NCBI GenBank assembly: GCA_019057975.1
Contig: JAHLWJ010000327.1
Coordinates: 1 to 5,276 of the forward strand
DNA: 5,276 nt
Source: Promethearchaeota archaeon
Lineage (GTDB): Archaea; Asgardarchaeota; Lokiarchaeia; Sigynarchaeales; SOKP01
Direction of reading: 5' to 3'
Positions 1-5,276 of this stretch are shown one piece after another. Numbering within the stretch: position 1 is the stretch's first letter; each line of letters starts with the position of its first letter. The position numbers and the translations under genes were made by a program. The notes beneath the pieces were generated by a model, which saw only the letters and a program-made list of their open reading frames with translations, did not search any database and was not told the origin of the DNA.

Positions 1-27
1 AATTAATCCTTTTATCTTTTATTTTAG

Positions 28-36
28 TTATAAAAT
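28..36 (+). promoter_or_regulatory. Probable TATA box of the MBL-fold hydrolase gene
   Basis: The run TTATAAAAT matches an archaeal TATA box. It is centred about 36 nt before the ATG at 68, so transcription would start near 57-60 and leave a leader of roughly 10 nt. No Shine-Dalgarno sequence is visible before the ATG, which fits a very short leader. The region is so AT-rich that chance matches are common; position is the main support. Confidence 0.45.
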
Positions 37-67
37 AATTATTATTGAATTTTTAATTACTTCTTTT

Positions 68-1105
68 ATGGAAAAAGATTTAATTACGCTTAAATCGGGA
101 AAGGTAAATGATTATCTTCATCATATTGATGTGAAAGCATATGGAACAAGTCGAATGTTATCTGTCTTTCTTGCAGAATTTGATGATGGTTCAGTCCTAT
201 TCGACTGTGGTTCATCTTTAGATATAAAGAAAATTTTAAGGTATTTCAAGAAAAACAATATTCCTTTATCATCCTTCAAGTATTTAGTTACCAGTCATCA
301 CCATTTTGACCATAATGGTGGAATATGGAAATTATATGAAGAATTAAAAAATCATAATCCTGATGTAAAAATTCTTACGAATACTATTACAAAAGAATTA
401 CTAAATGATTTTGAGCTCCATTTAAAACGCGGGGTGAGAACTTATGGAGATCTAACAGGTATTATGAAACCTATAGAGAAATCAGCTTTTCAGATTATAG
501 AACCTTCCATAAAGTTTGATTCAAATACAGATAATCTTGAAGTTGTATCGACATTTCATATTAATGGATCTGAAGTCAATTTAATCATATTCAAAACACC
601 TGGGCATACTCCAGATCATCAATGCCCTGCATTCGTCAAAGATGGGAAACTGGATTTTATTCATTTTGGTGAAGCAGTAGGAACAATATATCATTCTTCG
701 AAACTTATAACATTACCCACATCTATGCCAATCTATTATAACCATAAAAAATACATGGAAACACTTGACAATATTAAAAACTTAAATCCTTTAAAAGCAG
801 GATTTGGGCATTTTGGTCTTGTTAATGGAAAGAAAAATGTTCGAGAGTTGGTATTAGATAATGAATCTTTTATGAAGGAATTTCGTAAAAATATAATAAA
901 ATTTTATCAAGAAAAGCCTGAAACTAAATACGTATTAAAAAATATGAAACCATTATTAACCCCTAGGACAAATTTATCTATAGATGATAATCCTGTTTTT
1001 AATGGAATTTTTTTAGCAATTGTCTACGGGGAGATGATTTCATTAGGTTATCGAGAAATTCCAGAAGACGAATTAGTATTCTATAAGAGATATTATTCTT
1101 TATGA
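68..1105 (+). CDS. MBL-fold metallo-hydrolase
   Basis: This 345-residue cytoplasmic protein belongs to the metallo-beta-lactamase fold superfamily, which uses a one- or two-metal (usually Zn) centre to hydrolyse esters, thioesters or related bonds. The HxHxDH signature is clear at residues 77-82 (His77, His79, Asp81, His82). A further metal-binding His180 lies in TPGHTPDH, and a late His248 in GFGHFG. The residue that normally bridges the metals is Asp in a GD motif; the best match here is Glu202 in FGEAVG. The FDCG stretch (45-48) is the usual early strand-turn of the fold. Residues about 255-345 form a C-terminal helical extension that may shape the substrate pocket. There is no signal peptide or membrane segment. 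The HxHxDH form, rather than HxExDH, argues against an FprA-type flavodiiron protein. The ATG follows a TATA-like box and no ribosome-binding site. Substrate unknown; no neighbour identifies it. Confidence 0.88.
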   Translation: MEKDLITLKSGKVNDYLHHIDVKAYGTSRMLSVFLAEFDDGSVLFDCGSSLDIKKILRYFKKNNIPLSSFKYLVTSHHHFDHNGGIWKLYEELKNHNPDVKILTNTITKELLNDFELHLKRGVRTYGDLTGIMKPIEKSAFQIIEPSIKFDSNTDNLEVVSTFHINGSEVNLIIFKTPGHTPDHQCPAFVKDGKLDFIHFGEAVGTIYHSSKLITLPTSMPIYYNHKKYMETLDNIKNLNPLKAGFGHFGLVNGKKNVRELVLDNESFMKEFRKNIIKFYQEKPETKYVLKNMKPLLTPRTNLSIDDNPVFNGIFLAIVYGEMISLGYREIPEDELVFYKRYYSL

Positions 1106-1109
1106 ACTG

Positions 1110-1140
1110 TTTTTGATTTTTTTCTTCAAAATTGTTTTTT
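1110..1140 (+). terminator. Oligo-T tracts, probable archaeal terminator
   Basis: Just after the hydrolase stop codon, the plus strand holds three T runs: 5 T at 1110-1114, 7 T at 1117-1123 and 6 T at 1135-1140. Archaeal RNA polymerase commonly terminates at such U-rich stretches without a hairpin, and no stable hairpin is visible here. This supports ending the first transcript before the reductase gene, but AT-richness weakens the inference. Confidence 0.45.
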
Positions 1141-1152
1141 CCTAAAAGTTCT

Positions 1153-1164
1153 AATTTATTATTA
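1153..1164 (+). promoter_or_regulatory. Possible TATA box of the geranylgeranyl-reductase family gene
   Basis: The AT-only stretch AATTTATTATTA is centred about 22-25 nt before the ATG at 1180, the spacing expected for a leaderless archaeal transcript. No Shine-Dalgarno sequence is present between it and the start. It follows the oligo-T tracts of the preceding gene, so a separate promoter is plausible. Confidence 0.35.
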
Positions 1165-1179
1165 ACATAAAATCTCATA

Positions 1180-2385
1180 ATGGATAGAAATATTGAAAAA
1201 TTTGATATTTGCATCGTTGGGGGAAGTATAGCTGGGAATTATTTGAGTTTTTTATTATCAAACACGAATCTAAAAATTGCGGTTATTGAAGAACATAAAG
1301 AAGTAGGCCTTCCGCTTCAATGTGCTGGTATAGTCTCTCAAAAATTAATTAAAATAATTAATTTACCTAAAGAAATTGTATTGAATCGTGTGAAAGTAGC
1401 GAAGATTGTTGCCCCTAAGGGAAAATTTATCAAATTATCAGGTGTTGAGGAACCATACATCATTGATAGAATCGCTCTTGATCGTTTATTTCATGAAATG
1501 GTAAAAAATAAGAAAAATATTCATTATTTCCTTGGAGAAAAATTCAAAACCTTTGAATACATTAAAGAAAACGGAGAAAAACTATTAGTAATTGAAACTT
1601 CAAAAAGAGTTCTTAAAGTTAAAATGTTAATTGGGTGTGATGGCCCACTTTCCTCTGTAGCTAAATCTTGTGGAATAACCAACAAAATTTTATATGCTAT
1701 TCAAATTCGAATCTCTGGCAAGTTTGATGAAGATGAAGCAGCAATGTACTTTAATCCTAGATGGAAAGAATTATTTGGCTGGATAGTGCCAGAGGGAAAT
1801 GACATTGCCCGAGTTGGGATGGCCTGTTCACAAAATCTTACAAAAAACTTTCAGTTTTTTATTAAACAACTCAAATTAGATTTTGAGAAGAAGATCGAAC
1901 AACAAGGAGGCCTTATCCCTTATGGAATGATGAATAAACTTGCATTTAATAATGTTTTACTACTAGGTGATTCTGCATGTCAAGTTAAAACCACTACGGG
2001 AGGAGGCATAATTATGCTTTTGACAGCAGCGAATTATGCTGCTAATTGTATTCAAAAATGTTTCATAAACGGCAATTTTTCAAGGCGAATAATTAAAAAA
2101 TATTATGAAACACCATGTATATCTACAATTGGAAAAGAATTGAAAATCCATTATTTAATTCGAACATTTTTGGAAAAATTTAGCAATAATGATTTTGAAA
2201 CGATATTTCAAATAATAAAAACAAGTAAAATTGAAAATTTAATTACCATTTATGGAGACATGGATTTCCCAAAAGCAATAATTTTTAAGTTGTTAAAGAA
2301 TCCATTAGTTTTCCCGTTTTTAATAAAATTTATATTAAAATATCCTAATATTCTTATCAAATTATTAAAAATATTAATCAAATAA
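1180..2385 (+). CDS. FAD-dependent geranylgeranyl reductase family protein
   Basis: This 401-residue flavoprotein resembles the geranylgeranyl reductase / digeranylgeranylglycerophospholipid reductase family, which reduces the double bonds of isoprenoid chains, in archaea chiefly those of membrane ether lipids. The N-terminal Rossmann motif is VGGSIAG (13-19), a GxGxxG variant with Ser at the middle Gly, followed by the acidic end of strand 2 (IEE, 36-38). The family motif VGLPLQCAG (42-50) carries the conserved Cys48. IGCDGPLSS (151-159) and LLGDSACQVKTTTGGG (261-276) are the later FAD-binding segments. FGWIVP (199-204) sits where the family has its YxWxFP-like substrate-pocket motif. The C-terminal 35 residues are strongly hydrophobic with scattered Lys and probably form membrane-associated helices. 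The length is typical. The next gene starts 33 nt downstream. Archaea often hold several paralogues, so the substrate (lipid, quinone side chain or polyprenol) cannot be fixed. Confidence 0.87.
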   Translation: MDRNIEKFDICIVGGSIAGNYLSFLLSNTNLKIAVIEEHKEVGLPLQCAGIVSQKLIKIINLPKEIVLNRVKVAKIVAPKGKFIKLSGVEEPYIIDRIALDRLFHEMVKNKKNIHYFLGEKFKTFEYIKENGEKLLVIETSKRVLKVKMLIGCDGPLSSVAKSCGITNKILYAIQIRISGKFDEDEAAMYFNPRWKELFGWIVPEGNDIARVGMACSQNLTKNFQFFIKQLKLDFEKKIEQQGGLIPYGMMNKLAFNNVLLLGDSACQVKTTTGGGIIMLLTAANYAANCIQKCFINGNFSRRIIKKYYETPCISTIGKELKIHYLIRTFLEKFSNNDFETIFQIIKTSKIENLITIYGDMDFPKAIIFKLLKNPLVFPFLIKFILKYPNILIKLLKILIK

Positions 2386-2393
2386 AACTCAAT

Positions 2394-2407
2394 CATTAAT
2401 ATTAATG
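2394..2407. repeat. 14-bp perfect palindrome between the reductase and URO-D genes
   Basis: CATTAATATTAATG reads the same on both strands and ends 11 nt before the ATG at 2419. It could be an operator for a dimeric regulator, or its central TTAATATTAA could act as a TATA-like element. Several AT-rich palindromes of this length are expected by chance in a window of this composition, so only the position makes it notable. Confidence 0.35.
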
Positions 2408-2418
2408 GTAGAATTTGT

Positions 2419-3615
2419 ATGAACTGCAGAGAAAGAATTCTTACAGCTTTAAATAAGGAAGAACCAGATAAAGTCCCTTCTTTTGAATTATCAATAGATA
2501 ATTTAAAGATTTGCAAACACTTTAATGAAGATTATGTATTTCAAGGGATGGTAAAAAGTTTCAATGATACATATGATTTGTGTCAAGGAGATACAGACGC
2601 TTTAACCAAAACTATTATGATGGCAACCGAAGCAAGATCCTACATAAAAAACACTCTAAATAGACATATAAATATATATAAAAAAATTGGAATCGATCTT
2701 GCAATTGTTCCGTTTACAGGTTATATTCTTTTCCCTGTAAAATGTGAAAGGACACATTTTATTGATGAGTATGGAAGAATATTCGATTTAAGAAAAAACC
2801 CTGCTGATGGTATGGATATAGCCTACTATAGGGATGGCATATTTAAAAATTTTGAAGAATTTGAATCATTCCAAGATCTAGAGGTAGATACTCCCCGAAG
2901 AGAAAAATATTTTAAAGCAATGAAAAAAACGGAGAAAGATTCTCAAGGTAGAATCTCCATTATACCTGCAGTATGGGGTGTTTTTGAGCCTTCATGGCAA
3001 GTTTTTGGTTTTTCAACTTTTAGTAAAATATTGATAAATTCAAAAAAGATTAAGAAAGTTTTTGATAAATTTGGTAAATTTCTTGTGAATTCGGTGAAAA
3101 CTTTTATTGATTGGGGAGAAACGGGTGCAATATTGATAATGGATGATTATGGATATAAAACTGGACTATTAATGAACCCTAAAAACTACAAAGCTTATGT
3201 TCTTCCTTGGTTAGAAGAAGCTTGTAAAGTTGCGCATAAAGGAGGTTTAAAAGTGATCTTACATAGTTGTGGAGATATTCTTCAATTGCTTGAAGATATT
3301 ATTAAAGTCGGTGTTGATGCAATTCATCCCATAGAGCCTACAACAGCAAATTCTGAATACAATATTTATGAATTATACGAGAAATTTTCTGAAAGAATTT
3401 CCTTTATCGGAAATGTATCCCCACAAGATCTTGCAGATAAAGATCAGAATTTTATAAAAACCTATACAAAAAACCTTGTCAAAAAACTCGCTCCTGGAGG
3501 AGGATTTATCTTAAGTTCCGGACATAGCATAAATCCCTCTGTTAAACTAGAAAACTTTCTAGCAATGCATAATACATTAAAGAAATATGGAACTTATCCT
3601 ATTTCCTTTAATTAG
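2419..3615 (+). CDS. URO-D / methylcobamide methyltransferase family protein
   Basis: This 398-residue protein has the uroporphyrinogen decarboxylase (URO-D) TIM-barrel fold shared by HemE and by MtaA/MtbA-type methylcobamide:CoM methyltransferases. The N-terminus RERILTALNKEEPDKVP (4-20) is the typical opening of the methyltransferase-like branch; the RQAGR substrate motif of HemE is absent, so heme synthesis is unlikely. Supporting motifs are GVFEPSW (187-193), MDDYGYKTG (241-249), the zinc-ligand pair HSCG (His282, Cys284) and GGFILSSGHSINP (361-373). In MtaA the third zinc ligand is a late Cys; here His369 occupies roughly that place. No corrinoid-binding protein or substrate methyltransferase lies in the window, so the methyl donor is unknown. 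The ATG at 2419 is 33 nt after the reductase stop, compatible with cotranscription; GGTAG at 2407-2411 is at best a weak ribosome-binding site. An ATG at 2405 is out of frame. The specific activity is unassigned. Confidence 0.85.
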   Translation: MNCRERILTALNKEEPDKVPSFELSIDNLKICKHFNEDYVFQGMVKSFNDTYDLCQGDTDALTKTIMMATEARSYIKNTLNRHINIYKKIGIDLAIVPFTGYILFPVKCERTHFIDEYGRIFDLRKNPADGMDIAYYRDGIFKNFEEFESFQDLEVDTPRREKYFKAMKKTEKDSQGRISIIPAVWGVFEPSWQVFGFSTFSKILINSKKIKKVFDKFGKFLVNSVKTFIDWGETGAILIMDDYGYKTGLLMNPKNYKAYVLPWLEEACKVAHKGGLKVILHSCGDILQLLEDIIKVGVDAIHPIEPTTANSEYNIYELYEKFSERISFIGNVSPQDLADKDQNFIKTYTKNLVKKLAPGGGFILSSGHSINPSVKLENFLAMHNTLKKYGTYPISFN

Positions 3616-3660
3616 TTCTTTAAGCATAAGAATCACAAATTTGATTATATTTGAATCCTT
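3616..3660. other. Convergent intergenic gap
   Basis: The 45 nt between the stop codons of the URO-D gene (plus) and the small membrane protein gene (minus) contain only a short inverted repeat, AATCA-6 nt-TGATT, near 3630-3645. It could act weakly as a shared terminator, but the 5-bp AT-rich stem is not stable and there is no long T run. The purine run at 3664-3675, which resembles a Shine-Dalgarno site on the plus strand, is the complement of proline codons. Confidence 0.3.
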
Positions 3661-4023
3661 CTAAGGAGGAGGAGGAATCATAGAAAAGAACGCTATTTGA
3701 CTAAAAATTAAATACCAAATTAACATAAACGCAACAATAATAACTGTTGAAACTAAACCAAAACCTTTAACTCCTCTTGGAATGCCTAAATCTTCACTTT
3801 TTCTTTGAATAAACGCACGAATCATAGCCACAATGTATATTAGAACAACTATGATTGCAACAATCCATAAAAACAACATGAACAATGATAGAGTATAAAC
3901 AGGAAAGCTATTTAACCACACCCAAAATCTAACTATCAAGTATGTTGGAATTGAGCTGTAGATGACTGCTGTGAGAAAAAATACGATCCCCCATAATATA
4001 CCTTTTAGAGAATTAGACGTCAT
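3661..4023 (-). CDS. Small three-helix membrane protein with a C-terminal proline run
   Basis: I do not recognise this 120-residue protein. It has three likely transmembrane helices at about residues 8-31, 43-68 and 88-113. The loop between helices 2 and 3 is the only strongly positive one (Arg69, Arg74, Lys75, Arg83, Lys86). By the positive-inside rule the N-terminus and this loop should face the cytoplasm and the C-terminus should face outside. The protein ends in MIPPPP, encoded by four CCT codons directly before TAG. There are no cysteines or histidines and no catalytic motif, so a structural, scaffold or small transport role is more plausible than an enzymatic one. It lies 75 nt downstream of the longin-GTPase-like gene on the same strand, with its own TATA-like site. 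The ORF looks real because of its clean membrane-protein pattern and the absence of a competing long frame. Confidence 0.75.
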   Translation of the reverse strand: MTSNSLKGILWGIVFFLTAVIYSSIPTYLIVRFWVWLNSFPVYTLSLFMLFLWIVAIIVVLIYIVAMIRAFIQRKSEDLGIPRGVKGFGLVSTVIIVAFMLIWYLIFSQIAFFSMIPPPP

Positions 4024-4043
4024 CTATTTATTATATTAATAAT

Positions 4044-4052
4044 AATTTAAAA
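4044..4052 (-). promoter_or_regulatory. Possible TATA box of the small membrane protein gene
   Basis: On the minus strand this reads TTTTAAATT, centred about 25 nt before the ATG at 4023. That is the spacing for a leaderless archaeal transcript, and no Shine-Dalgarno site is seen. The surrounding gap (4024-4098) is AT-rich, so the assignment rests on spacing. Read-through from the upstream longin-GTPase-like gene is also possible. Confidence 0.35.
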
Positions 4053-4098
4053 GATTTGTTAGAGGGCTTATTAAGAATCTTAGACTCTGACTTAAAAA

Positions 4099-5136
4099 TT
4101 ACATAATGTTTTTTATCATCCATCGAAGGGATTTCATGACTCTATCATCCTCTTCTAAAATTTTAATAGGAAAATATCTAATTCTCCTACCATTTTCTTT
4201 CAATCTTTCAATTTGAAAGAGATTGTGAATATATTCTTTTTTATTGTCTTCCTCAATACTAAATTTATTACCAATTATTAAAAGGGGAACTGGATTAATT
4301 TTCTTTTCCAAATATTTGTCCTCAATAATTTGAAGCATGTTTTTAGTATCCAGTATTGAATTTTTGTCTGATAATTTAAATATGAGAATTATTCCCTGAG
4401 CATGAGTTACACATTCATCAAAAGAATTAAATCCCTTACATCCAAATTCGCACTTTTCTTCATTATAATTTAAAATTTCAAGATTCTCTATGATTACTTC
4501 TAAAATCCTTACAGATAAATCATTACTCTTGATATTTAAAAATTGGATAAATTCTATATTCTTCAGTAATGTTTTCTTACCTGCTTTTGGTGCTCCTACT
4601 ATAAAAATCCTCTTTATTAATTTTTTATTTTTTATAGGAGTTTCTACACGATACTTAGGGATTAATTTTTGAAAATATTTATTAAATAATTCTAAAAAAG
4701 TATTTTTGAACTTTTCATCACCATAATTTAAAACAAATCCTTCTGAAATTACACTTTTCTTCATATGTAATAGAGATGTAAGATCATTCAACTCTTTTAT
4801 TTCTTCTGCAAAATCTTCCAAAATAGGTCCTTTAGAATCTAAATACTTAAAAACGTCTACTATCCCATCCTTAAAGAATGCTGTTTTAATTATATAAGAG
4901 ATCATCAGTAATTCTTTGCCACCACGTGCGAATTTCGAATCAATATAAAATAAATGATTTACTGTCTGAAATTTTCGATAGGCAAAGATAAAAGTACCTT
5001 CTTCTTCATTAAATTCAAGAATTCTATCTAAATCGGGAGCCCCTACTACATCTTCCATTGGTATACTTGAGTAGAAAACATTCGGACCTATTACTTGGTC
5101 AAAGTAGGACACAGATAGAATTTGGTTTTGAGACAT
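4099..5136 (-). CDS. Longin-like domain fused to a degenerate small-GTPase domain
   Basis: This 345-residue soluble protein has two recognisable parts. Residues 1-110 look like a longin-type domain: strand ILSVSYFDQVIGP (6-18) has the FDxxxGP turn seen in longin domains of the NPRL2/DENN kind, and ARGGKELLMISYII (70-83) fits the long helix after the central sheet. Residues about 110-170 are a charged helical linker. Residues 174-345 follow the order of a Ras/Arf-like GTPase: strand plus P-loop GAPKAGKKT (181-189), strand IILIFKLSD (249-257), strand PLLIIGNK (284-291), and a final strand and helix (321-345). All signature motifs are altered. Lys188 replaces the Mg-binding Ser/Thr. No Thr occurs between 190 and 243 for switch I. 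The DxxG segment reads NYNE (223-226). NKxD is NKFS (290-293). Cys229, Cys233 and Cys242, the only cysteines, fall in the switch II position. Asgard archaea are known for many small GTPases and longin proteins. The role is probably regulatory and the partner is unknown. Nucleotide binding is doubtful and hydrolysis unlikely. Confidence 0.8.
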   Translation of the reverse strand: MSQNQILSVSYFDQVIGPNVFYSSIPMEDVVGAPDLDRILEFNEEEGTFIFAYRKFQTVNHLFYIDSKFARGGKELLMISYIIKTAFFKDGIVDVFKYLDSKGPILEDFAEEIKELNDLTSLLHMKKSVISEGFVLNYGDEKFKNTFLELFNKYFQKLIPKYRVETPIKNKKLIKRIFIVGAPKAGKKTLLKNIEFIQFLNIKSNDLSVRILEVIIENLEILNYNEEKCEFGCKGFNSFDECVTHAQGIILIFKLSDKNSILDTKNMLQIIEDKYLEKKINPVPLLIIGNKFSIEEDNKKEYIHNLFQIERLKENGRRIRYFPIKILEEDDRVMKSLRWMIKNIM

Positions 5137-5276
5137 TTTGATTTTTTAAAATTTTTTAGTATAATAAATTGCTGAATTTTTATTGAAAAAGTAAGATAGC
5201 CTTTAATTTAAAATTTATAATTTGAATTGATTAATAAATAGAGGAAAATCCTAATAAAATTAAAAATAAAAAAAAG
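5137..5276. other. AT-rich upstream region of the longin-GTPase-like gene
   Basis: These 140 nt hold no ORF of note. On the minus strand TTTATTATA (5168-5160) is centred about 28 nt before the ATG at 5136 and is a good leaderless-type TATA box; no Shine-Dalgarno site precedes the start. At the far end the plus strand is nearly pure A (5262-5275), which read on the minus strand is a T-rich tract. It could be the terminator of a minus-strand gene lying beyond the window edge. Confidence 0.4.

Noticed and set aside
999..1214. Minus-strand 71-codon ORF across the end of the hydrolase gene and the following gap
   Set aside because: It overlaps two well-supported plus-strand genes and has no recognisable motif; its translation reflects the complement of T-rich DNA.
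2250..2516. Minus-strand 88-codon ORF across the reductase/URO-D junction
   Set aside because: It is antisense to the conserved N-terminus of the URO-D family protein and the reductase tail, with no domain signal. Its hydrophobicity mirrors the AT-rich tail.
2419..3615. HemE, a true uroporphyrinogen decarboxylase, as the identity of the URO-D family gene
   Set aside because: The HemE RQAGR substrate motif is missing, while the HxCG zinc-ligand pair and the N-terminal RERILTALNKEEPDKVP pattern point to the methyltransferase-like branch. No other heme genes are nearby.
3664..3675. AGGAGGAGGAGG on the plus strand, resembling a strong Shine-Dalgarno site
   Set aside because: It is the complement of four proline codons of the minus-strand membrane protein, and no plus-strand gene follows it.
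4490..4672. Plus-strand 60-codon ORF inside the longin-GTPase-like gene
   Set aside because: It lies wholly antisense to the P-loop region of a longer gene with clear domain structure and has no independent support.
1..5276. CRISPR array, tRNA, rRNA or mobile element
   Set aside because: All gaps are 140 nt or shorter. They show no regularly spaced repeats, cloverleaf-like segments, transposase genes or terminal inverted repeats.

Overview
This AT-rich window (about 70% A+T by eye) carries five complete protein genes and no recognisable RNA gene, mobile element or CRISPR array. It most likely comes from an archaeon, probably of the Asgard group (Promethearchaeota, Lokiarchaeia-like). The evidence is a longin-like domain fused to a Ras-type small-GTPase fold, a geranylgeranyl-reductase family flavoprotein of the type that saturates archaeal isoprenoid lipids, and start codons without Shine-Dalgarno sites, most of them preceded at about 23-36 nt by TATA-like boxes. 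The phylum is inferred from gene content, not shown by a marker gene.

Layout: the left part is a plus-strand run of three genes. They are an MBL-fold metallo-hydrolase (68-1105), an FAD-dependent geranylgeranyl-reductase family protein (1180-2385) and a URO-D/methylcobamide-methyltransferase family protein (2419-3615). A 74-nt gap with oligo-T tracts separates the first two, so the hydrolase is probably a separate transcription unit. The reductase and URO-D genes are 33 nt apart and may be cotranscribed, although a perfect 14-bp palindrome lies in that gap. The right part is on the minus strand: a longin-GTPase-like protein (5136-4099), followed by a small three-helix membrane protein (4023-3661) that converges on the URO-D gene.

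The plus-strand genes look metabolic: a hydrolase, an isoprenoid or lipid reductase, and a TIM-barrel one-carbon or corrinoid-related enzyme. No shared pathway can be shown from the window. The minus-strand pair suggests a membrane-associated regulatory module. The most notable object is the longin-GTPase-like protein. It keeps the GTPase fold pattern, but all of its nucleotide-binding signatures are altered (GKK for GK[ST], no DxxG, NKFS for NKxD, no switch I Thr). Its only three cysteines are clustered where switch II should lie. It is best read as a candidate pseudo-GTPase carrying a trafficking-type or NPRL2/DENN-type longin domain.
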